A stretch of 64,000 bases of DNA, taken from assembly GCF_029227915.1 (NCBI RefSeq), contig NC_079888.1, positions 2,181,001-2,245,000 on the forward strand, written 5' to 3'. Source of the DNA: Hydractinia symbiolongicarpus (lineage: Eukaryota; Cnidaria; Hydrozoa; Anthoathecata; Hydractiniidae). A model generated the notes under the pieces. It searched no databases, had not been told where the DNA came from, and saw only the letters and a list, made by a program, of their open reading frames with translations. A program made the position numbers and the translations under genes. This document shows positions 11,770 to 22,210 of the stretch, one piece after another; positions within the stretch are counted from its first letter, which is position 1; each line of letters opens with the position of its first letter.

Positions 11770-12000
11770 CTAGTCGTTAGCCCGTGGAAAAATCCACAGG
11801 TTTGCTCGTCCTTTTTACACAGCACTGCGTGCGTCTCGCTACTTGCGCAGCTAACCTACCATTTTGGGGGACAGACAGACAACGGCTATTATTAAAGAGA
11901 CCAGCCGCTAACCCGTGGAAAAATCCACGGGGTCCCCCGTCCTTTATATATACGTTCACTTGAAGAACACACATTTTATTCACGTATCTTTAGAGTAAAG
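11770..12000 (-). mobile_element. Non-autonomous Helitron, head-to-tail dimer (second unit partial)
   Basis: On the minus strand one complete unit spans 11900 to 11770. It starts TCTCTTTAATAATAGCC, contains TCTGTCTGTC and TAGCTGCGCAAGTAGCGA, and ends in a GTGGATTTTTCCAC hairpin followed by TAACGACTAG and a T. Start TC, a 3' hairpin and terminal CTAG before T are the marks of Helitrons. Directly joined at 11901 is the 3' end of another unit (hairpin 11912-11931, then CTGG). Its 5' portion is not clear. Confidence 0.7.
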
Positions 12001-12139
12001 TCCAACTCTTCATTGCTCGTTGATTGTAGTGGGCAAAAACGTAGTTTCGAATTGCCACGAAAAAAAACGTCCATTGCACTTTGAGAGGTACCCACAAACA
12101 TCCATTTGGACGTTTCTCGTGGCAATGTGAGTATGGATG

Positions 12140-12575
12140 TGGCCCCTTATCTCTCTTCTCTCTTTTTGAGGATGCAAAACAGCTCTTAGACATACAGATG
12201 CATTGATTTTATTTAGAGAAATATATATGTGCAATTTTTAACGATCACCATCTTTTCTGCGTCAACAAAATTTGCTGAAGTGAACCTAGCCTTTCTCAAT
12301 TCATGTTGGCATTCACAAACATAGCTAGGACTGCCTATGATGAGAAAGGGAAGTACGAGGCTTTCTTCCATCTTTGCTTATCTCTTTTCTCTCTTTTTGA
12401 GGAAGCAAAAAAGCACTTGACAATACAGATGCATTGATTTTATTTAGAGAAATATGCGCAATTTTTAATGATAACCATCTTTTCTGTGTCAACAAAATTT
12501 GCTGACGAGAACCTAGCCTTTCTCAATTCATGTTGGCATTCACGTCGGCAATTGCTGTGTGTTGACATGAATTAT
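12140..12575. repeat. Direct duplication of a 150-bp segment, spacing about 235 bp
   Basis: The segment at about 12155-12315 recurs at about 12390-12555. Both contain ACAGATGCATTGATTTTATT, CAACAAAATTTGCTGA and CCTAGCCTTTCTCAATTCAT. A related CTATGATGAGAAA...GAGGCTTTC...CATCTTTGCTTA block lies near 11510 and again near 12332. The pattern fits a repetitive element with a tandem or nested insertion. No coding potential is seen. Confidence 0.65.
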
Positions 12576-12974
12576 AGAAAGGCCGTATATATATGTTTGT
12601 GGAAAAATTTCCATTTTATCTAGTCAGTCATTTTCATCATTCTTCACCCAATAAGGAATCCTTTTTCTATCCAAGGTGCTGTTCTTTAGTGGTGTGCTGA
12701 ATACATGGAATCACAGTCCCGTTATTTACTTGCGCACGCATCTAAGTGATTACGTAATGCAAGATGCACGCGCACAAATGGAGGTAAAATTGTAAACAAA
12801 CTAAGCTGAAGAGTTACCTCCATTTCTGCGCGCGCAGGAAAAACACAGCACTATGATTTAGTGTATGGAAGACTTGAACTGCATGGCAATATGAGTATGC
12901 AAAGCACCTCTAATAAACAAAGTCATATAACGACTTTTTTGTCAGAAGAATACTTGCCTAGAATTTTGATCTTG

Positions 12975-13016
12975 TGGATGGAATATGTGATACCTAGTTA
13001 TCACGTATTCCATCCA
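12975..13016. repeat. Short hairpin-forming inverted repeat
   Basis: GGATGGAATATGTGATA faces TTATCACGTATTCCATCC with a 5-base loop and one mismatch. No gene is nearby; it may be a decayed MITE or a hairpin at a transposon junction. Confidence 0.5.
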
Positions 13017-13224
13017 GTCAGATTGGCAACATGCAATCAAAGTGACACTACAAAATTGTTAATAATAGGGCCTTACCACTTAGTCCTGGCTTTGCAGAAT
13101 CCATTTCACTGCCTGCAGCTCGCGAGCACAGCTTCTGGAAAATGTTTTGTTTATGTTAGGTATATTCCGGTTACGGAATCGGGAGTAGCAAAGCTTAAAC
13201 GGGTTTTCCCGCCGTGTGTATCGA

Positions 13225-13330
13225 GCTTGTTCCCCAGAGCTTTTTGAGATAAACCTCGAAAGTAGTTCCTCAAAACTACTCCGAAAGTACTTTCGACGTT
13301 TTAATCTCAAAAAGTTCTGGGGACAAGAGC
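13225..13330. mobile_element. Hairpin MITE with GGGGACAAG-type ends
   Basis: The ends are near-complementary: GCTTGTTCCCCAGAGCTTTTTGAGAT at the left (13225 on) and its complement at the right to 13330. The whole 106 bp can fold. Similar short hairpins with a CCTGGGGACGAGG-like end occur at 18453, 41577, 43935 and 50909, which argues for a mobile family. Confidence 0.6.
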
Positions 13331-14341
13331 CTATGTTCTCTTTAAGGTCTTTATTTAACTACTTCTAACCAAATTCTTCCTCTTTTGCCGCCTTCCTAAT
13401 AAAGGGAAAGTGAATCCTACAATCCCTCATAAAAATTATAGAGAATGAATTTAATAAATTGCGCTTGGTTTTGATTATGGTTTTGACAGCTTCTTCCCCC
13501 GACCTCAAAACACGTGAAGCAAAGCCGAGCATAAAGACGCCAACACTGTATTTAGGGGAAGTGGAGGGAGTCTCAGAAATTTTGTGTGAGATTGTAGAAG
13601 GAAAGTTGGCTTTAATTCTTCCCAGAGCTTTATTTTTTATATGTATAACAGAATGCCTTTTTATTTGTTTTTTATATACAGTTATTTTTCCAACCAAGCC
13701 CCAGTGCATCTTGGATCTTTCTGACAGAGACTGTGTGATACAAAGCACATGTGTTAGGCTGCTTTTTGGATGTGCTACATCGGTCAATTTTTGATAAAGT
13801 TTGCATGTGTTATGTTTTAATCTACTTGAATATGATGGGGGGTGCACGTGTGCCATGGCCTTCTACGTCCTTATTAAGCATCTTAGTGGCCTTGGAAACA
13901 CGAGGTTACCATTTTTTCTTTTGTATCCACCATAAAGTTTAATATTTTAACCTCGTTTATAGGAAATGGGTATTAAGTTGATAATGATGCAAAATGATGC
14001 AAACGGAAAAGCTTTTTCTGATTTTTAAATGCCTTGCCGAGACAGAGAAAACCTTGGCTTTAAGAATTAATTAACACATCGTTAAAGCAAAACATTCAAA
14101 TTTTTAGGTGGATGACGAGAACACTATTTTATTGAAAACTATGTTTTAAAAATAATTATACTTCTGGTGGCCTAATCAAAAGGGGTGTATATTTAAAACC
14201 GAGGTGCATAGACCTAACAAGGTATGTTTCACGATACCCAACCTTATTTCTTAGTCCTTACTGCATTTACAATAATACCCCCTGTAAAAAGATCGATAAG
14301 TAGACAGGCACTCAAATATCCTAACTGAACTGGCCAATACA
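13331..14341. other. Intergenic with an unsupported 163-codon minus-strand frame
   Basis: A minus-strand frame at 13365-13856 encodes 163 residues without a domain, signal peptide or splice context I recognise, and opposite-strand frames of similar quality overlap it. I do not call a gene. The remaining sequence shows nothing distinctive. Confidence 0.35.
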
Positions 14342-14545
14342 ACCTAGAGAAGAAGTTTCTTCTGAGTTTGCTGCGAAGACGTGTAGCAGAACTGAACGTG
14401 TTTAGATAAATGCGACCTGGAAAAGAAGTTGCTTCTGACCTTGATGACGAGAACGTGTAGTTGAACTAACGTGTTGAGATAGATACAACCTAGAGAAGAA
14501 GTTCTTCTGACATTGGTGACAAGAAAGTGTAGGCGAAACTGATGT
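14342..14545. repeat. Tandem repeat, about 70 bp x 3
   Basis: Three diverged units each run from AACCTAGAGAAGAAGTT or a variant, through CTTCTGA, to ACGTGT or GTGTAG. Starts are near 14341, 14410 and 14487. The 68-codon minus-strand frame across it merely reflects the repeat. Confidence 0.65.
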
Positions 14546-14745
14546 AGCAATTAAAAAAATTGTACTTTTGGAAACGCCTGGCTCATTTAAATAATCAAAT
14601 CATTAAATTTTTTAATTTTTCCGCTTTAGTTATAATCATTTCCCTAATAAAACTTTCTTTTGTAACTATCAACTTCGACATTTTATTGTAATCTTTCATT
14701 ATTCTAAGAAGAGATGAATAGCTTGACGAAATACTCTTTAAATCT

Positions 14746-14839
14746 TAGGTGGACTTTTGCTAGTCGATGGCTTGAGATTTTCTGCATTTTCTGCATTTTG
14801 AAAAGCTCTAGCTAAATGCTCTAACTCTTGATAAATCTG
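14746..14839 (-). CDS. Possible 3' terminal exon of an unidentified minus-strand gene
   Basis: On the minus strand an acceptor-like gtgttttcag is followed by the frame IYQELEHLARAFQNAENAEN, then LKPSTSKSPPKI and TAA. The composition is protein-like (amphipathic helix, then a polar Ser/Pro tail). I could not find upstream exons, so the gene cannot be named and the exon may be a relic. Confidence 0.3.
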
Positions 14840-14918
14840 AAAACACTAAATAAAATATTGGTAGAAAGTCAGGGAGGTTCAGTTTATTTACATTTTTTGT
14901 TTCTTTTTTAAAAAAAGT

Positions 14919-15090
14919 CAGGTGAAAATTCGAAATCATACTGGGATACGCATTCGAAAAACACAATCAGGCTTAGAGTATACTCACGTTAAACTTATTG
15001 GAGAAACAAATGAAAAACGTAAATGGTTCTGTTTTAAAGCTTTCAAAGAACAGCGACAGAACAGGGATAATCACCGAGGACGAGGCAGTA
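14919..15090 (+). CDS. Possible coding exon, unidentified
   Basis: After an acceptor-like aaagtcag the frame reads VKIRNHTGIRIRKTQSGLEY and continues TEKRKWFCF-like basic and aromatic sequence up to a gtaata donor or a stop at 15117. Codon use looks more protein-like than the surroundings, but no domain is recognised. It overlaps no other supported gene and could belong to a gene whose other exons I cannot see. Confidence 0.25.
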
Positions 15091-15680
15091 TAGTAATATA
15101 TATATGTATAGTAATATAACAAATATAAACTGTGAAAAAGAAAATACTTCTTAAATTTTCTACACTTTCTTCTTAAAATACTCAGAACACAAGAAAAAAG
15201 TGAACACCAAGACTGCATATGCGTTTACAAATTCCCATATCTGTGGCAGAATATGCTTACAACAATATGCGTATAAAAAGAATCATGTATTAGAAAAGCC
15301 ATATAAAAAAAACTAGTTTATTTATAAGAGCCCAACGTCCGATCCGCCACATTTTTAGAGACGGACAACTTACAAAAGAAGCAACAAGGATAACGGTTTC
15401 ATTTTGCACACAAGCTTGCACGCATTTGTAATCAAAAAGGTGGAAAGGTCAAGCAGAAAGCTGTGACATAGCGATTCCTTCCCTTGTTTGACAAAAGAAT
15501 TTCTGGTGCTTACAACATGTTACACGTAGTATGTTCATAAAACTACAATCAAATGGTCACGTGTAAATTCATGGAAAGAAAGGATGTGGGAGGGTTCTTT
15601 ATATACATCCTAAGAAAGGGAAAACAGAACATTACAGTTTTATATTCATTAGAGTTACTGCTGGAAGAGACCATAGAAAA

Positions 15681-18242
15681 ATGAAAGTTATACCAGTTCT
15701 ATTAAATGCTCTTTTTACTGTATCGTTGGGCAAACAATTTCCATGGAAAGTTTTCTTTAGTATGACGTTGTTTGATGGAAACTTAGGTGATTATTTATGT
15801 TCCGAACCTGGTGAATACAAATACTGTTCGTGTTCGGATGATTGCATTATACATAACCAATGTTGTATTGACAAATTTTGGGAGACCAACTCTACAATTG
15901 GAATTGATAAATACAAGAAAAATCTCATCACTCGTAGCAAGAAATATTTGAAGGTAATGAAATACACTGCCAGAATTCCTATTTCGTCACTAAGAACGTT
16001 CAATAACAGATCAGTACAAGCGACTTATCGAACAATGGTGGCATCATGCCCAAGTGATTCAAATTTATTATTACAATGTACTTCAGAAGGTCAAACGCAG
16101 CCAGTGATTGGAAAAAGCGGATTTTTTTACAGAAATAGATATTGTGCTCAATGTCATGGGGTTTCTACGTATAGACATATAAACATTTCAATTGTATGCA
16201 ATTCATACACGCCAACAAATACACATGGTGCACAATCATCCGACGTTGATCCAGTGCCTACAAATAGCTATGTTTCTCAACGAAGGTGTCAAATAACAGA
16301 TTTCGAAAGAACTAACCCAAACTGCAGTGACTCTGGTGTGCAATATTGCAGTAACCATACAAATTCTTATTACGAAATGTGTTATTCTTATAAGGGAATT
16401 GTTGTTGGGGTAGGATTGGGGTACTTTATGAATTATCATTGCTTTTTATGTAATGGCCATAACACGTCTATGTTGCGTATGTGGCATTCTTATCAATGCA
16501 ATCCAGATCCTGTCACTCATCTAGAACATGAAAGGTTGTCCTATATATCTCTCCAAAGTTGGTCAGTTATTTTTAACTTAAAGAGACAAGATTATTCTGT
16601 GCTGGTAAAAGAGGATACCTTCACTAAAGATAAACTTGATTTTAAATATTGTGAAAAAGGTGGGATGCTTGACGTTAAAAGTGGCAAATGCGTACCACTA
16701 CAATGTCCTATTGGATATGAAATGATTGGTAATAACTGTGTCCTTTCAACACATCCTTTCACAATTAAAAAAGATGACAAACCATACTTAAGTCAGTGCT
16801 CACGTGAACGGTTTATGTACATTAAGTTAATTGAAACAGGAAACGAGAAAGCAATCAGAAACATGGTAATGTCGGTTACACAGAAGTACAGTCACAAAAG
16901 AATTATGTTATATAAACTGAAATTCTTTAAAAACTTATACTATTTCACATTACCTCGAAACTTTTCGTTCATGTCTATCCAGAAAGTAAGAGCAATTCTT
17001 CGAAAGTCAAGTATGTCACAAATCAAGAAGGTTGTTATATCCGAAATCAAACCAAAACAGATAAAAGCCATCGTATTTCTAGGATTTGATTTGAGAAGAA
17101 TATTCCCAAAGAACGTTTATTGTGCTAAACCGCTCCTAATTTCAAATAGAAAAATAAACCGCGAAAACTTTTGTGAACGCACGCAATTGAAAGAAAATTC
17201 AATAATTTGGATAACAAAGAAAAAAGTTGTTAAATCTTCATATCGCTGTAAAGAATATTTTATGACAAGAAAATGCAAAATACAAAAACTAGCGAGAAAA
17301 AATTATATCATATTTAAAAATATGACTTTAAAACTACTTAAAACAAATGAGATATTAAATAGTAGTAGTTATACTCTTTACAAGGGTGGTGTGGGAGTAT
17401 GTGTCAGACCAAAAAAAAGACATCGCCAACCAAAGTGGAAAAAGTTGTTTCGTGACGCAGAAGGATATGTCTCGATTATCTTTACCTCGATTAGTGTACT
17501 TTGTTACATCTGGTTTCTTCGTAGTCATTTAAAAAGAAGTAAGTTAAAATCGATACCACAGAAGAGCATCGCTACATTATGTATTTTTTTGTTGCTGACT
17601 GACCTGACATTTCTCTGTGTGACTTTCGCACGAAAAACCAAAACAACATGTTTCAGCATATCCATTACATGGCACTGGCTGTTGTTAATTACACATATGA
17701 TGGTGTTCTTCATTTCATATGATTTTGTTACAACGTTCCGAAGCTCTTTGACGAACACAAGAAAAAACAAAAATAAATTCTTGCGTTACATAATCATAGC
17801 AGTAGACGTTCCTACTATTGTGGTGTGTTGTTTAGCAATTCTCGATCGCCTCAGTATCCTTGATATTTCCTATGGAGAAGAGGGGTCGTGTTGGATTGGG
17901 AATTTTAACGCACGTCTGTTTTCATACGTGTTACCAGTCGCATGTATCACATTTGTTTCTTTCGTGTTTCTGTTACTGGGAACTTTTAAAATACGTCAAG
18001 TCAATCGAGCAAGCCGTGAGTCAACAAGTAAAAATATGAAGAAAAGGTATAGTGCTGGGAAGGTGATGTTAAAGTTAGTTTTGATTCTTGGTATTATTGA
18101 GATCGTTGGCCTTGTTCAAATACGAAGAAGATTTTTAACACCCAAAGAAGAGATCTTTAACGCAATTTTTCAAATGTGCTTCACCTTGTTGAGGAGCAGC
18201 CGTGGTATCATTTGGATTGTACTATACTTTCTAAAAAGTTAA
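15681..18242 (+). CDS. Class B-type (Methuselah-like) seven-transmembrane receptor with somatomedin-B-like head
   Basis: A single uninterrupted exon encodes 853 residues, starting with a signal peptide (MKVIPVLLNALFTVSLG). A small Cys-rich module follows (Cys 40, 49, 51, 55, 61, 62; YKYCSCSDDC...QCC), resembling a somatomedin-B domain, though with six rather than eight Cys. A long, Cys-containing, N-glycosylation-rich ectodomain runs to about residue 590. Seven hydrophobic spans begin near 594, 629, 661, 703, 746, 794 and 831. The second extracellular loop has GSCWIGN (C737), the hallmark of adhesion/Methuselah-type class B receptors, and should pair with the Cys at the top of TM3. I see no canonical GPS cleavage motif before TM1, which favours the Methuselah-like over the adhesion type. 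A TATATA-like element lies about 80 bp upstream. The ligand is unknown. Confidence 0.88.
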   Translation: MKVIPVLLNALFTVSLGKQFPWKVFFSMTLFDGNLGDYLCSEPGEYKYCSCSDDCIIHNQCCIDKFWETNSTIGIDKYKKNLITRSKKYLKVMKYTARIPISSLRTFNNRSVQATYRTMVASCPSDSNLLLQCTSEGQTQPVIGKSGFFYRNRYCAQCHGVSTYRHINISIVCNSYTPTNTHGAQSSDVDPVPTNSYVSQRRCQITDFERTNPNCSDSGVQYCSNHTNSYYEMCYSYKGIVVGVGLGYFMNYHCFLCNGHNTSMLRMWHSYQCNPDPVTHLEHERLSYISLQSWSVIFNLKRQDYSVLVKEDTFTKDKLDFKYCEKGGMLDVKSGKCVPLQCPIGYEMIGNNCVLSTHPFTIKKDDKPYLSQCSRERFMYIKLIETGNEKAIRNMVMSVTQKYSHKRIMLYKLKFFKNLYYFTLPRNFSFMSIQKVRAILRKSSMSQIKKVVISEIKPKQIKAIVFLGFDLRRIFPKNVYCAKPLLISNRKINRENFCERTQLKENSIIWITKKKVVKSSYRCKEYFMTRKCKIQKLARKNYIIFKNMTLKLLKTNEILNSSSYTLYKGGVGVCVRPKKRHRQPKWKKLFRDAEGYVSIIFTSISVLCYIWFLRSHLKRSKLKSIPQKSIATLCIFLLLTDLTFLCVTFARKTKTTCFSISITWHWLLLITHMMVFFISYDFVTTFRSSLTNTRKNKNKFLRYIIIAVDVPTIVVCCLAILDRLSILDISYGEEGSCWIGNFNARLFSYVLPVACITFVSFVFLLLGTFKIRQVNRASRESTSKNMKKRYSAGKVMLKLVLILGIIEIVGLVQIRRRFLTPKEEIFNAIFQMCFTLLRSSRGIIWIVLYFLKS

Positions 18243-18428
18243 ACCATGTTCGCTTGTATTTTTGTATTTATTGTGTGTAATTATATTAAATTATTACGCA
18301 CAATTTATTTTTATATATATATATATTTTATTCTTATTACCGATGTAGTTTTCACATTTCACAAATTCCATTTCCCTGTTCGTACGATGTTGGTCATGCC
18401 AAATGGTTCTAAATGTCCTTCAAACAGA

Positions 18429-18434
18429 AATAAA
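18429..18434 (+). terminator. AATAAA polyadenylation signal of the 7TM receptor gene
   Basis: The first AATAAA after the receptor stop codon lies 187 bases downstream and just before a T-run and a hairpin MITE. Assignment rests on position. Confidence 0.45.
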
Positions 18435-18452
18435 AGTCGATTCTTTTTTTAG

Positions 18453-18558
18453 TCCTGTGCAGAACACCCCAAAGTTTTTTGCCGTTTTAATATGAGAGAG
18501 CCGTCTTCTCTCATATCAAAAAGGCAAAAAACCCTGGGGACGAGGGTGCTGTGCAGAA
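18453..18558. mobile_element. Hairpin MITE
   Basis: Outer ends TCCTGTGCAGAACACCC and GGGTGCTGTGCAG are inverted. The inner arms TTTGCCGTTTTAATATGAGAGA and TCTCTCATATCAAAAAGGCAAA form a strong hairpin around 18479-18530. It shares the CTGGGGACGAGG end with other hairpins in the window. Confidence 0.6.
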
Positions 18559-21347
18559 TTGAAGCGCTAAAAAGGTAGATCACAAGTCATAACTTCCCAG
18601 ACCATCCGAATATAAAAAAGTGAAAAGGGACCATGTTTCATTTTGAAGAATTTTGACGACTTAACCTTGTGACGGTGGCAGAAGTTAAACAACAGTCAAC
18701 TTAAAAATTCCACATACAAAAGAAAAAATTCCACACTGACTGCTTCATTAAATTCTGCTTGAAGTTTTCTCTTGAACATCATCTATAATTGGTTATGTCA
18801 ATTGTTCAAAAAAGAATGTGTTGAATGTTATACGGAACACAAACTCAGAAGAACTGGAAAGCAAAAAAAAAGCTCCTTTGAGATCAATAGTTTGTTGTAA
18901 ATTTTAACAAAAGGAAATGAAACTGTGATTTGACGATTCTTCAGTTGTTGCACACGGATTTTAAATCTTCGTCCACTTAAAATGCGTAGATGAATGAGTG
19001 TTTTTTTCTTTCCGGTAACCTACGTATGCTGCAACCATAATACCAAATATAGTTCTTTGTATTTTTGAGGTAGATTATATATTCAAGCAGGGTTTATTTT
19101 TACCACCTATCAGAAAAAAAGGGAAAAGGGAATTGGCACACAAAGTGTAGCAAACAAATTTTTCTAGAAAATGCAAACAAACATATTTTATTAAGGTTTA
19201 CCTTCCTGTCCAACATTTTTTTTTGGCTTTGTATTAGGATCGACACCCTTATAGTGGGAGGGATGTAATTTTTAAATTAATTACAGATCGTATGGCTCTT
19301 GCGTGCAATTTTAAAACTGTTTTATGTCCTCGTTTTATTATAGGGGAAAAACCTTGGGTCAAAATATGAGTAATGTCAAATGACATCTATAATGAAGTGG
19401 TTAAGTGGAATCTCGTGAATTCTTTAAAAAAATTATAAATGAAATAAATAAAAGAGACGGTCCTAAAGTAGTGATCACAAATAACACGTTTATATCACGT
19501 TTATAAGCATATTTGAGCTCAGGGTTAGTGAAAAAATTATTACAAGCATAACTGTAAGCCCTTTTTTTGCTGCAACAGTTATTGGGTTTGGAACGGTAAT
19601 GGAAATAAGCATCTAGCATAATTTAAGCATCTTTTGTAATTATTGCTAAGCATACCCGAGCCTGATTTTAAAAATTCATATGCTAATAAAAAAAAACATG
19701 TATTTAACAAACGCACACGCCTATGTAGAGAGTCACTAGCGTTAGCACATTAATAACACATCAAATGAGCAAATGCACAATACATTCAAAATGACGAATG
19801 TGCAGTGTCCTTTTTTCTATTTGAAGAGAAGACTGCGAAAAAAATAATTAAAAAAGATTGAATATATAGCAGGATTACCTAAAGTCTTAGCTTTAATGTT
19901 TACCTATTTGTCCCGTACCTGATAAAATCCAGTTTTGCCTTGAAATTTATCTACGGAAAAGGTAACAACCAAATGTTACAGGGGGGAACGGGTCCGGGTA
20001 GTTTGCTTTGCTGAGAACCCACGATAATGGACTTTGATCCCCAGCAATAACAAAACAAACCTGTGAGCGAGGTGATAGTTAAGTTTGTCACTTTTCAAGT
20101 AAGTGATTACTGTCGTAAGATAATACTCAAATGTTATTTTCTTTTACTGAGTTTTTTCTCAGCTCAGTAGCTATCCAATAGCTGCATCCAAATCTAAATA
20201 AAAGGATGGCTGGATATATTGGGCCTTTCTCATGTGGTTAACCTACTTCCCAACGAATAATCAACTTATTACTATTTTTTTTAAATTCATGCATTTTATC
20301 AGGTATGAGGGGCTGGACACCCAATTCCCTCTCTTTTAGGAAAAAGGGGCCTAAAATAACTTTCAAAACGACACTTTGTGATGCTACTTATATCAGATAA
20401 AAAGATATTTGTCACAGGATTTTTTTATATTTTCTGCAGAAAAGTTGTCAAAGCGTGACAAAAGTGCATCGTTGCTTGCACCAAACAGTCAGGGTGAACT
20501 GATAATTAGCATGTAACAGAATATATGTAATTAGCCGATGCGGGATAATTAAACATCGGTGTAAAAAATCTGACAATTTTATTAAGTCTATCTTTGTTAT
20601 ACATTTTTCTGTTTCAATTTGTCAATTTGAAATTTCAACAATGACAAATTCTTTTCTTCAAAATGAAAAACTGCAACTAATCAGACTCTCCAAAAAGAAA
20701 TTCAAATTCGAGATTTTGGATAATAAACGATAAAATTTGTTAAATTCATTATTAATCGATTTCGACAAAATACATCCTCTATATATTGTCCACAGGTTTT
20801 ACAGTCATGTATCGCCTGCTTAGTACATTACTTGTTTAATAAAGGTATCAAAAGCCAGCTTGATTAAATTTATATATATACTGTATTTTCCGGTATATAA
20901 CCCGCGGGTTATAAGTTGATTTTTATGGCTTCCACCATTGGTGCGGGTTTTAATGTGCTGCGGGTTATGTGATAAGTTTTATACTTTCTGTCATTTATTG
21001 TGAAATTTAAAGTTTATACATTCAATGAAGAAAATATTACCAACGGGATAAAATGCGTACATTAATATTTTATTTGTATTTTAACATTGCAAGTTAGTTA
21101 CAATAATAATTGAGAATTGACACTCAATGATTTGTGTACCCTATTATTCTCCGTTTTCAAGGTCTACTTCAAATTTTCGAATCTTCTGGGCAAATGACGA
21201 AAATCTTCAAGCCGCAGGGCTTTTTGTTTTCTATTTGAAGTGTTTATGTGAAGCTGCGATGTTTATGAGAATGTTTCGTTTCTGTCATCAATGTCTAAAC
21301 CTTCTGTATACAAGGTTGTTTTTTGTTCCTGTTTAAATCTATTTCAG
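18559..21347. other. Intergenic with decayed repeats
   Basis: No gene recognised. At about 19985-20045 a tRNA-like stretch (GGTAGTTTGCTTTGCTG ... GACTTTGATCCCC) may be the head of another SINE family. At about 20878-20975 a fragment beginning TACTGTATTTTCCGGTATAT with repeated CGGGTTAT looks like one end of a mariner-type MITE. Confidence 0.4.
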
Positions 21348-21500
21348 GGTTCGCAAAGCTTGTTTTAGCGAAAGCTTCTGGGGCGCTGCCCCAGGCCCTG
21401 CTTGGAGGACTGACAGTGCCCCCTGAGGCCCCTAGCTGTATATTCAAATTTTCTTAGTAGGTCATGATGCTGCGCATCATGACCTAAAAGAAAATTTGCT
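21348..21500. mobile_element. Transposon fragment with hairpin and hAT-like end
   Basis: It holds GGGGCGCTGCCCCAGGCC, then a hairpin AGGTCATGATG-CTGCG-CATCATGACCT (21471-21497) within a larger AAATTTTCTTAG/CTAAAAGAAAATTT palindrome. It ends CTAGATCTGCCCCTG, close to the terminus of the hAT element at 7579. This is probably a non-autonomous relative. Confidence 0.5.
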
Positions 21501-22210
21501 AGATCTGCCCCTGATTTAAGTGCAGAACAGAATCTTGCATATAAAGAGTAGCGTACAGAAAAGTGCTAGCTAGAATATAGAGGCTCATTAAAGAGATTCA
21601 CAACTTTTCTTAGGATGTTTTTGTTTATGCTCTCAGGTTGTAGAAAAATTTCATAGATACAAAACTACCAAATCCCATGCGATTTGGAAAGAGGATAAAT
21701 TGAGGGTGGATTCAAATTAGAAAGACCCCAAACACCGGACATAGATTTTGGTTTTTCGGGCTGTCTGGAGTACTTATTCTCGGATCCAGGTTAACATGGT
21801 TAAAATATTTAAATTCAGCACCAAAATTTATAGAAACATGCAAATTTTCAAGTTTATACACCAAGTACAACTGCAGACCTTTCAATAAAAAGAGAGCAAT
21901 TGCTCTTGCTCACGCAAAGGCTCGCCCAATTCTGAGCGATTAATTGCTCCCCCAATTCCAAAAAAGGTTTTCTTGCTGAGCAACATTAATTTATCTCACA
22001 TGGAAATCAATGTTATCTTTCTTATTATTTACAGTAAAATAGAACCAAAATACAAAAAAAAACATAACATAAATAAAAGAGACTTTGTGATAAAACATGG
22101 GTTTATATTCTTATTCTATTTATTCGAATTGCCCGCCCAGTTTAAATTATTGTACCATTGGGGGAGCGATGTATGGCTCTGGTGTAATTTTTTTATTGAT
22201 ACATATGATA

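Noticed and set aside
13365-13856. 163-codon minus-strand frame
   Set aside because: No domain, no splice context, and overlapping frames of like quality on the other strand.
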